Assembly: GCA_029204225.1 (NCBI GenBank)
Contig: CM055102.1
Location: 47,710,870-47,774,869 of the forward strand
Origin: Diphasiastrum complanatum
Taxonomy: Eukaryota > Streptophyta > Lycopodiopsida > Lycopodiales > Lycopodiaceae
Length of the DNA stretch: 64,000 nt
Direction: 5' to 3'
In this document: piece by piece, positions 44,803 to 54,339 of the stretch
Layout of the letters: every line of letters starts with the position of its first letter
Numbering within the stretch: the first letter of the stretch is position 1
The notes under the pieces: generated by a model
Databases searched by the model: none
What the model was told of the DNA's origin: nothing
The model's input: the letters and a program-made list of their open reading frames with translations, nothing else
Translations under genes and position numbers: made by a program

Positions 44803-47800
44803 GAACAGAATATAATGTTTTAAAGTTCACTGAGACCAACATTCAATGCAAGTGATTTATAAAAAATAAAAACATCCAAAGTCAATATTCAATCCAAACA
44901 AAAAAGTTAACTAAGCAACAGCAACAGCAACATTTACACTATGCAACTAGAAGATCTTCAAAAATAAATTTCATCATTTGTGAACTTCAATCACTGTTAG
45001 GGCAATTTCCCAAGATCATATTAATTCTTTGAATTTGCTAATGCTATAGAAGATCAAGAGACTTAGCATGATAAAATCATAGCAAGCGCAAAAAGTACAA
45101 GTCTAAATAAGAGTGGCTAGATCGAATTTCATATGAGATTGGCATCACTAAGATTTTTCTGAGTCTCAAGACATCATATATATTGATGATTGATGTATAA
45201 ATCGAAGTTGAAAATAATGGTGCCTCTGAGGGTATGAAATATAGCTAACAACTCTGTTTTGTGAGTAGAATACCAATTTTCATAAGAACATAATCGATGA
45301 AACTCATAAGCAATAACACCAAGCGAAGGAGGCAAAGAAACTCCCTAAAAAGGCACAATTTATGTGATACTTGTATACTTGGCAATGGTTATCTCAAATA
45401 GTTTCTATTTGCAAGCACAATGGCCAACTAATCACCTTGATAGTGGAAGTTCTTTATTATAACCTTGGTAGATATTTCCCTTAAACATTGTTAATGAAAG
45501 TGCCAAAGTATTCACCATTTTGCTACTCGAAGTCTAGTAACTCAGTAGAATAGAGATACTGTATCACTCGGTAGACTTCTTAGCTTAGGGGTCTTCTTCA
45601 TTGATTCTAAAGCGGAAACCTCATAAGTGAATAAATCATTCATATATCAGCTTATGTCTAAAATAATACCCGACATAACTAAGGAGACATCTGACATGCA
45701 ATCTTCAACCCTTCAGAATTTAGTCACAAACTCTTAGACCATCAACTTCATAACACTTAGCATGGACCAAATGCTACAACATCCCTACTCCCATCCTTAG
45801 TGCCCTAGAGTAGGTGCAGGTCAAAAATAGATATATTGAACAATAAGAAAAGCAATAAAAACTAATCTTCAAGGAGAAAAGTAGTAGAAAATAACTTTAT
45901 CTTGGCAATCTACTGATAGATATTATTCATCATTGAATAGCATCAAAATCATAAAAGCTAGATCTACAACATGTAATATATATGAGCATACCATATAGAA
46001 GGTCAGCTAAACTTCCATTTCTCATGAAGTCATACACTAGCATGCGATGGCCTCGTTCCGCACAATATCCCCTCAAATTTACCAAATTCCTATGATGCAA
46101 CCTTCCTAGAAGCATCACCTGCCATGCAAGGAAATCATCATCCATTAAAACAATGATCGATAAAGATAAAATGCAAACAATAACTAAGAATCTCCAACAT
46201 TTAATGTGATGAGCGTTTCTAATTGTTTTGAAACCTAAATACGTGATGATGAAGAATATTCCTAACAAGGCCTAACAAAGGTCTCTTGCTTGAAGGAAGT
46301 CACCCTATTACAATAGGTAAACAAGCAAACCAACAATCTACGAAGTCAAAGACTGTGTGGCTGCAAGTCAACTAGACATGACTCTTGATCAATAATGTAG
46401 AGAGACTGGTAACAAAGTTTAAACTTAATCAAACTGCTACCATCTAGGGTAAACTTAATGCATCACGATGACATGTAACCCACCTTCTATGAAAGCTATG
46501 AGAATGAAAATTTTCTTACGATATCTTTTTACAACAGCAGCATGACTTAATTGTAAAACAAATCAAAGTGCCTTACCTAATGGCTGATGAATATCTGTCA
46601 AGGATGTGCTATGGCCATGGTAGGACAAGAAACGTGCTCAAAATCAAGTGTCGACAACAAGATTTTCAAAACATGTACATGGCCAGTCACAGTTCTGGAT
46701 AAGGCAAATTCTTGATTAGAAATATATTCTAAATTGTGATTGATTGAGAGATGAACCAAGATTCTGATTTGAATAAGAAAAAGGTCAATTCAAATTCAAT
46801 TGGACATGATAGACTATGTTTATTTGTTGACTCAAATGGACCTCAAGCCATTGTTTGTTCGCATTTTGGTGCACAAGATGGTGCGCTACGAGAGGGAGGG
46901 AAGAGAGGAGGAGAGGAAGGCTGGGGAGGAACGAAAGGAGAAGCAGAAGAAGAAGAAAACATTGTAGTATAGACTTTGTAGCTAGCACATCGCAGATTGC
47001 AATTGCTGGCTGGACTTTCTAGCCCAACAGTTAACGGATTGCGATTGTAGTGGATAGTAGTGAGTAATTATCACTTACTAATAGTGTCATAGTTCGTGTA
47101 TGTATAGATTGTTTGCAAACGTTTTAGACTATTTTTATGTTTTTGCACCTTTTAAAGAGAGAAGTCCCTGATATGAATTGTAAAATAAGTCCCTCTAATA
47201 GTATTAGAGAAAATTTTATGCATTAATAAGATCTACATCTCTAAACCTACAGACTATAAAGAGATTACAAACAACTTGAGAGATATAAGAAATAGGTACT
47301 ATATATATTTGAAGATAGATCACCACATATTACATATGAATATAAAAAACAACTCCAAAGGGAAATTGGTGTCCATTATTTCGAAGGTTTCTTCCAAGAT
47401 CCCCTACTTACTTCCAGCCACCATTGCACGTCCGGAACAAAACGCATTCCAGATCACATTCAGGAAATTTTAGTTCAGCTTCTTTGGAACGTGGATAAAA
47501 ATGAAACAAAAGAATTTGTTTTTTTTCAAAAAAAATCAGATTTTGAGTGTTTTTTTGTCCTCACAATGTACGTTCTTTTAGTTAGTCTGAAATGTTTTTT
47601 AGGTTTTTTTGAAAAGTTATTAGATGTTTTTTTTTTTTTAACAAAAAGCAAAAGTTTAAATTAAGTGGCGGAACATGTTCCACTATATCTATAAAGTTCC
47701 AGCATCTTGAGTTGCTTTTTCTCTCATTTTTTGCTTCATTTAGATCCACAAAAATTAGATCTACTCCTAAGGATTGATGTTGCACCATCTCATTGAATAT

Positions 47801-50800
47801 TTTCTTGTTTTTCGAAGGTGCAACTTTGAATTTAACGTAGAGGAATAAGACCAACCCAGTTGGCAAAGGTTGGTTCAGATTGCAGCAATTGATCTCTATG
47901 CTTGGTTTCTTCACTTTATTATTATTACCAAACTTCTCCCAAACCATATTTGAGAATAATTAGATTATTGTCCTACAAGTCTCACATTTCTTCTTTGATT
48001 CTTTGAGACAGGTTTTTGAATCTGAGTAAATTAGAGGATAGCAGAACATTTTGCCATTCGCCATTTCATATATCACACGCACGCACGCACGCACAAAATA
48101 GGATTCAATAGGCTTTTTTATTAAGAAAGAAATGGTTCGTACATAAAAATAATTGAAACATGTACCCCTGAAATTATGATACACACATGTATTAGTAGGT
48201 ACTAAACTTGTGTATGTGTGACAACTTGAGTTACAAGACTGCGAGCTTGAAATACAATCTCAGAACATATTTCTGTACTTCTAATTACATAGCGATCAAT
48301 CAATCACGGTTTGAAGTTCATTGTTAGCGCATATACAGATTCTCAAAGCTAAACATTTTCCCAAACATGTTTTCTTCTACAAACAAAGTTCAACTACATG
48401 CCAACATTCTAAATCAAAAGGTTGAGAAATTTGGATATTCTTCAAAGCATGTGTTTCGTATGCATTTTCAAACATTGCACAGCACGAGTACAACTCAAGA
48501 TGCCCCCATATGCCTGTTCATCATAAGCAAGGCCCTAAACTTGACATGTCCTTCACCCTAATTCACGTAGCAAAGGGTGAATAAAATTTATCTATTTGGG
48601 ACTGCAAAAGAACAAACATTAAGAAAATCTTCCCGCTTAGGAGAAAGTAACGCAAAAGAAAACGCCCAAGCAGCTTCCTATCATAGTTCAGTAGTCTACA
48701 AATAAGTATATATAGGATGTTGCTTCATACACTTTGTGTACGAAATGTTGGGAATTATTCCACCTTCCATAGGAAAAATTACTTTTTATTTCTTTTACAT
48801 TAAAGAAATAAAAAATAGATAAACTTTTTTTTATTCCGAACTCATAAGGTTGGTCCTGCAAGAATGTTATTCTAACATCTCTATTCTAGTTGATGTCTAG
48901 GCCATGTTGAGATTACTGTTGCTAGAAAGCTATTTTGATGTGGGACCAACTCGGATTTAGACTCTGGAACACTCCTAGATTGCTTGTCTGTAGCCTAAAC
49001 ATAAAGCCTCAATAATGCTAGAACGGCTACAGCTGCAGCTTATGCAGTGTGTCAGGCATAAGAAAGGTCCTATCAGAATGTGTGTTCCACTTTCTATGCA
49101 CAGAATAGAATGTACACCCTACCAATGTATGGGATGCGTTTTCCCATGTTCCAACAAAACATTATGCTTTTTACTATTTTCAAATTAAGAAAAAATTTAT
49201 GATTTAATTTTTTTCGGTTCCATCTCTTACACTCAAACAGGGCTTGGCCACATACACTATATCACCTGCGTGGATTTTTCCATATATTAGTTCAAAGTTC
49301 AAACTATGTAGAAGTTGCTAAAATTCCAGTTTTGTAATGAGATCTATATTTTTCAGATTCGATAGTGTTTATGATATGTTCAGAACATCTATGATGAGGA
49401 TGCCTGCAATATTCAGTTATTTACAATATATGTCAAGGACAATGCATCTCTAGCAATCCTCTCATGACATCACGCATTAAATGATTAAACCGAAGTTCCA
49501 GGTGCTGTGGTACGGCACCTGGTAAGGCACGGGTGCCGTGGGTGCCGTACAGGTGCCGTGGAAGTTCCACGGAACCTTTCTTTTTTTAAAGTCATTTTTA
49601 GTGAAAAAACCAAAAAAAAATAAAAAACAGGTGCCACACCACAGCATGTGTGCCGTGGTACGGGGCACCTGTGCCGCGGGCAAAGTTCCAAGTGCCGTAC
49701 CACGGCACCTGGTACGGCAGGGGTTCCGTAGGTGCCGTACAGGTGCCATACCAAAAAAAAAAACCAGGTGCCATACCAGGTGCACATACCACAGCACATA
49801 CCAAAAAAAACCAGGCGCCAAACCAGGTGCACATACCAAAAAAAAAAACCACATGCCATACCACGGCACGTGTGCCGTGGTACGGCACCTGGACCGCACG
49901 GCATGGGTACCGTGGGGTACTTTGGCCGTGAGGTACTTTGGATTAAACTATAACAAAGAAGATGACTTTTGAAATTAATGATTACAATTGTCGAATGATT
50001 CTACTTGAAACCAAATCATTCATATTATCCTGGAAAAATTGTCCATCTATCTACACAAGGTCTCTTTACTCTAGAGTATTCACTTGAGATGCTATTAACA
50101 GGTGGAACACAGTAATTATAACATCAAATGAACTAAGACGAACAAAAAAAATCTAAGAACTGCACAACAGGAAACAAAGTATTGCATTGTACCTCCGTCT
50201 CAAACTCCTTCTCTCCCTGCTTGGAATTCACAGCAAGAGCCTTCACTGCCAGAACAACCCCTGATGGTTGTATTGCTTTGTATACAGGTCCAAATGCTCC
50301 TTGACCCAGTATGGCTGTGAAATTACTGGTCGCTTTTTGCAACTCTCTGAAATATAAAGTAAACTCAAGTTCATAACAAATGAGATGCCAATCCTACAAT
50401 CTCTGAGTGATCAAACAATGCACGTTCACTGACAATATCAAAATCTAAACCACTGGTCACAAATGCATTTGTTGTTGTATTGGATGCACGGCTAGCTTTG
50501 AATGGTTTTCAACACAGGCCATCATACCACAGCCTTATCTTGCAAGTGCATAAAAATAATTAAAGTTTCCTTAAAGGAAGAGCATACTTGTAAGAGAACT
50601 TGGTAATTCCAGAGGACACACTATGAAAATGGTTTTCACCGCCTCCTAGCCATAGAGGACGTTTACTGCTCTCTTTTGGATGAGCAGGTGCATTTGGACC
50701 ATTTATAGAATCCGAGAGCATTACACTAGAATCGACACCATTGACACGAATGGGGAGAACCATTCCTCTTGAATCACTTGTTTCTCGTGAAATCCGCTTT

Positions 50801-50910
50801 TTATGTGCTCTAGCACAGGCAACTAAGCAAGCAGCTAGCAAAACTCCAATGCCTACACCTATTGAAATGCCTATGATGACTCCAACTGAAAGATCAACAT
50901 GGCCACCCAT
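40748..50910 (-). CDS. CRLK-like calcium/calmodulin-regulated receptor-like kinase
   Basis: Seven exons, 1,239 bp, 412 residues: 50588-50910, 50193-50346, 45992-46118, 44356-44441, 44029-44100, 41606-41809, 40748-41020. All introns are GT-AG and all phases agree. Residues 9-33 are a Gly-rich membrane helix. Then comes [10 protein letters not shown], which is highly similar to Arabidopsis CRLK1 (At5g54590) as I recall it. Kinase domain: GQGAFG (122-127), Lys143, Glu159, HRDIKSAN (237-244), DFG (257-259), DPE (281-283), an active RD kinase. The ATG at 50910 is chosen because an in-frame TGA lies 20 codons upstream and CRLK1 also begins just before the helix. In Arabidopsis, CRLK1 binds calmodulin and acts in cold signalling through MEKK1. 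The same role here is inference. Usual length is about 430-440 residues, and the shorter C-terminal tail accounts for the difference. Confidence 0.92.
41606..41809 (-). CDS. CRLK-like exon 6
   Basis: Acceptor [27 protein letters not shown] through GLMDYVHL. Contains DFG, the activation segment and DPE. Donor GTACTC. Confidence 0.93.
41861..41914. repeat. (CGCT)n(CT)n microsatellite, kinase intron 5
   Basis: Four GCTC units followed by about 19 CT units, about 50 bases from the exon 6 acceptor on the upstream side of the intron end. Confidence 0.95.
43870..43935. repeat. (AG)33 microsatellite, kinase intron 5
   Basis: Uninterrupted AG dinucleotides, about 95 bases inside the intron from the exon 5 donor. 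Read as CT on the coding strand. Confidence 0.97.
44029..44100 (-). CDS. CRLK-like exon 5
   Basis: Acceptor [27 protein letters not shown] then MTAR. Contains the catalytic HRD. Donor GTTAGT. Confidence 0.92.
44356..44441 (-). CDS. CRLK-like exon 4
   Basis: Acceptor [36 protein letters not shown], phase 0 exit, donor GTATGC. Confidence 0.9.
44770..44799. repeat. (AG)15 microsatellite, kinase intron 3
   Basis: Uninterrupted dinucleotide run in the intron between exons 3 and 4. CT on the coding strand. Confidence 0.95.
45992..46118 (-). CDS. CRLK-like exon 3
   Basis: Acceptor [27 protein letters not shown] through SLADLLY plus one base. Donor GTATGC. Confidence 0.92.
48075..48096. repeat. 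(CGCA)n microsatellite
   Basis: CACACGCACGCACGCACGCA within kinase intron 2. Confidence 0.9.
49495..49945. repeat. Array of GGTGCCGT/ACGGCACC hairpin motifs
   Basis: GC-rich modules of GGTGCCGT, ACGGCACC, CCACGGCAC and GGTAC repeat in both orientations, separated by A-runs (AAAAAAAACCAGG modules at 49752, 49800 and 49842). Inverted repeats include TACCACGGCAC/GTGCCGTGGTA with a 2-base loop at 49859-49882, and GTGCCGT/ACGGCAC with a 3-base loop near 49692. It lies within kinase intron 2 in an AT-rich background. Overlapping ORFs on both strands are by-products of the repeats. No target duplication was identified. Confidence 0.85.
50193..50346 (-). CDS. CRLK-like exon 2
   Basis: Acceptor TATTTCAG. 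Starts [10 protein letters not shown], holds the P-loop GQGAFG and the AVK lysine, and ends KEFETE in phase 0 with donor GTACAA. Confidence 0.92.
50588..50910 (-). CDS. CRLK-like exon 1
   Basis: ATG at 50910, membrane helix and juxtamembrane region, ending FSY plus AA of a Lys codon. Donor GTATGC. Phase 2 exit. Confidence 0.9.
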
Positions 50911-51195
50911 TGGTTGCAAGTCAGCCTTGATTGGTTCAGAACTGGAAACCGTGAAGCTCTTTCAGCTGGAAGAGCTGCCATAGCACTGCAAGCATTAAAA
51001 GACACCTGAAAAACATAAGGTGGTTGCTTGCTACTCTTGCTTAAAAGAAGTCCAAATCATGAAAGTTTCTTATTTCTTATAGACAAGTTGTTTTACGAAT
51101 ATTTCAATTTTCAAGAAATGTAACAGGAAAAGGCCTATAGCAAATTTTATATACTGCTTACTACATGTTGAAACTACAAAAGGTCTGGTTAAATT

Positions 51196-51198
<3 letters not shown>
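50911..51198 (-). promoter_or_regulatory. Kinase 5' UTR and proximal upstream region
   Basis: The in-frame TGA is at about 50968 on the minus strand. Acceptor-like TTTTTCAG (near 51008) and CTTGCAG (near 50988) could mark a 5' UTR intron. No TATA box can be assigned with confidence. Confidence 0.35.

Positions 51199-51261
<63 letters not shown>
51199..51261. repeat. (TC)31 tract upstream of the kinase
   Basis: Reads (GA)n on the kinase coding strand, about 290 bases upstream of its ATG. GA tracts near plant promoters or 5' UTRs can bind GAGA-binding (BPC) proteins. A regulatory role here is inference. Confidence 0.95.
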
Positions 51262-51264
<3 letters not shown>

Positions 51265-51857
51265 CTTTGTTTTTTCCCAACCACATAAACTAGACCTTTG
51301 AATCCACTTTAACACAAGTTACAACCTCCTCATGTTCTCTTCATACATGGCATGCAATTCCCCCATCAATCCTCCTGCCCATATACTCGATTTTATTCCA
51401 TAAGGAGCTTTTAGAGAATCCTCTAGTTTGAAGCAGTTCATTATCCTCACATCCCCAGGTTTCTAAAGAAATGAAAAAAGTCCACATTTGATAGAAGATT
51501 CAATACCAAAGCCAATGTTGCAGCGAATCATGATCAGCTGCAACAGCGATCCGGATCACAAAAAAATTTGCAAATTGTCTTACAATGGCCGCAAGTAGGC
51601 ACCTCACGGCCCACAAATTTTTTTCATAGAGAGAGAGAGAGAGAGAGAAGGATACATGGGGTGAGAGGGTGATGGTGCATTCTAGCCATCTTGGAGCACT
51701 GTTCAGGGTGTGATCAGCACGTTGGCAACGGCAAGGCAGTGGTGTTTCTTTCCAAAACATTTTTAGGTAAGTTTTGGCTTCATATCTTGTAAGCTCATGG
51801 AATGAGGTGTAGGCAAATTAATGAAATGGTTTTTGGTTCTAAATAATTTGTATTGAA
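51262..51857. other. No gene recognised
   Basis: Upstream region of the kinase. Contains a short (GA)9 at 51631-51648. No ORF of interest. Confidence 0.5.
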
Positions 51858-52190
51858 CCCCACAAACATGCTTATGTTGTTAGTTTTCCCCATTATTGCT
51901 TGTAGCAAAAGATATGAATCTCATGCCCTATTTCCATGTGTTTTTGGCCCTTTTCGCAAACAAGCCAATAGTCATCCGATTGAGGTGCAGTTTGAGGCTA
52001 ATCTGTGTTTCTTCATGCCCACAAACATGTTTATGCTATTAGTTTTGATTGTTATCGCTTGTAGTGAAAGTTTTCAAAGGCATGCCCAATTCCCATGTAT
52101 TTTTTAGGGTCTTGGGGAAGTTACTTGTAGGCATGTGATTGAGGTGCAGTCTAAAGCTGCACTGTGTTTATTCAAGCCCATAAAAATGCC
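51858..52190. repeat. 160-bp tandem duplication
   Basis: Unit 1 starts CCCACAAACATGCTTATG at 51858, unit 2 CCCACAAACATGTTTATG at 52018, and a third start, CCCATAAAAATGCC, at 52177. Units share TTGCTTGTAG, CATGCCC and GATTGAGGTGCAGT but differ by many substitutions, so the duplication is old. Confidence 0.85.
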
Positions 52191-52599
52191 TGGGATACTT
52201 GTTTTGATGAGTTCGGGATCTAGGAAACTATTTTCAGCTTGAACCTGTTGTCGATGCAAAAAAATTGTGGTTTTTGTTCGTTGTTGAGTTTACAGTTTAT
52301 GGTTACTGTAAGCAATAGAATGTTGTAAATGCATCTCTGGAACCTGGATGTTGTTACTAACAATGAAATGTACTGACATCTTATTGTTTGCTTCCTCTTT
52401 TGCGGGTCTAATACATTGACAGTTTGACACGATGCCGGTCCTTGGCAGAGGCATTTGATCAAAGGTTGAGTGATAGATGCCACAGACGGGGATGTGGCTA
52501 CACACCACGGATCAGGTGCTCGCAAATGGAGATGCCTGCATTGTGGTGGGGTCTTCACTAGATCTCTTACCAGGGTCAGGGCCCACTTACTACGACTTT

Positions 52600-53253
52600 G
52601 AGCAGGGGCCTTTTGATTGAGAGCAATGTCAACTAAGGGAGGATCAGCTGGAGCCTATGACATGGTGGAGCTTTCATGGTCGCGGTACTCCTAACCTTCA
52701 GAGTTTGGTGGAGAGAGTCCTCTCACAGGACTGTTCAGCTTCTGCCTGTGAGCAGAACCAGAGCATATTGGCTAGCCATCACACGAAGAGGAGAAATAGG
52801 CTCTCCATGGAGCAGTGCAAGCAGTTGGTGTTCGTGGACGCCAACAGACGCATGCGACACACACGCACGCAAGGTGACCACTTGATCGAGGTGAGTTAGT
52901 TAGTGACTTACTTGCTATTGCTTGATGTACCTGCATTTCAAAATACTTATCTAACAAATGGAACCACGCCTATGCCACAGGAGAGCAGCTCGATATCAGG
53001 ATCGAGGTGAGGAAGGAGATGATGAGTTGTCGGGGGCTGTAGTGGATGGAGGGGGATACATAGGCAGAGGATGGGAATGAGTGTGAGGGGGGAGTATGAG
53101 AGGAGAGAGAGGGGGGGGGGGGGGGGGGGCATACAACGTTTATTCGTAGACCCCGATGCTGAGACACAGGAGGAGCCAACCATTCCTGCACCTAGACGTA
53201 GCGGCCGACCTAGACGTTCCGAGGGGGAGCTAAGTTGGGGGCATTGTTTGTAG
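52600..53253 (+). pseudogene. hAT transposase C-terminal dimerisation region
   Basis: MTWWSFHGRGTPNLQSLVER, VLSQDCSASACEQNQS, HHTKRRNRLSMEQCKQLVFV and DANRRMR (52657-52880) match the hAT C-terminal signature (WW...G...P.LQ.LA..VLSQ.CSSS.CERNWS, HTK.RNRL....L..LV.V..N.RLR). TAG after LIEVS at 52897-52899 ends it. Later scraps (DAETQEEPTIPAPRRSGRPR at 53157-53220) may be its tail. The BED finger and catalytic core are absent upstream, and no terminal inverted repeats were identified. A fragment of a dead DNA transposon. Confidence 0.75.
53107..53129. repeat. Poly-G run
   Basis: About 20 consecutive G after GAGAGA. Length may be unreliable in the assembly. Confidence 0.9.
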
Positions 53254-53369
53254 AGAGGACTGGAGCATCACATGCAGTTGAGGGCCAGGTCGACCCTAAG
53301 TTTATAGGGCCTTCATAGGGTACGAGATCATAGGTGAGGGCGACCTAGAGGGAGTAGTTGGAGCCAGCC

Positions 53370-53490
53370 GGGGGGGCAGGAGGGAGAGCGAGAGGTAGGG
53401 GTCATGGTGGAGGCAAAGGCAGAGGCGGAGGCGGAGTCAGAGATGGAGGCAGAGATAGAGGCGCAGGCAGAGGCTCACCATGACACATGA
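53370..53490 (+). repeat. GGAGGCAGAGGC purine-rich repeat
   Basis: Six-base GAGGCA/GAGGCG units that read as Gly/Arg-rich (GGGKGRGGGG-like) in one frame. Could be the RG tail of the hAT protein or simple sequence. Confidence 0.5.
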
Positions 53491-53660
53491 CACCCTCAAC
53501 GTGATTTGCAAACTCGCTATTTGACAGTACCACAGACTCCACTAATTCGAACTACTAAGTTAGAGGACAAGTGTCAGCTATACAGTATTTATGAAATTTC
53601 ATATTATATATCAGACATTTCGATATGGTTTTTTTTCAGTATGGTAACTATCACATTTTA

Positions 53661-53663
<3 letters not shown>

Positions 53664-53725
<62 letters not shown>
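53664..53725. repeat. (GA)31 microsatellite
   Basis: Uninterrupted GA run in non-coding sequence. ORFs crossing it (Glu-Arg repeats) are artefacts. Confidence 0.97.
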
Positions 53726-53726
<1 letters not shown>

Positions 53727-54049
53727 TTCAATATGGTTTCAATGGTTTGCTATGGTTCTCTATTTGTTCATTTACGAAGCAACAACTTGGTGCATCATCC
53801 TGTCACGTTGGCACTGTACAATGTACTCATTTTTGTTGAGCACGTTGAGCTGATCCACATTTTTGAAGAAAGCTATGAGATGGGTGCTTATGCTTCATAA
53901 CTGTTGTCAAGTTTGATGTCGTTCAGTACAGCTTCATATGAATTCATTTCACACAATACAGATTCAATTGAAAACCAGGATAGAAATCACTTAATGGCCC
54001 AAAACTGGACCGCACTGGTCTTTGAATTCTTGGCAAACTAGATAAAAGA

Positions 54050-54330
54050 ACTGCTCTCAAAAAACCTTACATTTGATATCCATTTTTGCACCCCTCCCCC
54101 CAAAAAAAAGAAAGCTTTCCAAAAAACCCTAATAGGAAATCCTGGATCATATTCCGGTTTGTGATCATGAACAAATGGACTGCTCTCAAAAAAACCTTTC
54201 ATTTGATACCCATTTTTACACCCCCCCCTCCCAAAAAAAAAAAGCGTTCCGGGAAACCCTGCTGGGAAATCCTGGATCATGTTCTGGATCGTGATCCAGA
54301 ACGCGTTCCGGATCATGTTCCAGAACGTGG
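54050..54330. repeat. 129-bp tandem duplication with GATCC palindromes
   Basis: Units start CTGCTCTCAAAAAA at 54051 and 54180. Both contain TTTGATAYCCATTTTT, a C-run, an A-run and GGAAATCCTGGATCAT. The second unit runs into clustered inverted repeats: GTTCTGGATC/GATCCAGAAC with a 2-base loop (54281-54302), then GCGTTCCGGATCATG and TTCCAGAACG. Confidence 0.85.
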
Positions 54331-54339
54331 CCTTCAACA

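Larger units (their letters stand above)
46119..50192 (-). other. Kinase intron 2 (4.07 kb)
   Basis: The longest intron. It holds a GA-rich patch (46885-46965), T-runs (47515-47645), a (GCAC)n run at 48075-48096 and the hairpin array at 49495-49945. No coding sequence recognised. Small ORFs on either strand match nothing known. Confidence 0.8.

Noticed and set aside
49477-49972. Overlapping ORFs of 90-140 codons on both strands
   Set aside because: They are produced by the hairpin repeats. Their peptides are repeats of the same DNA module in several frames and match no family.
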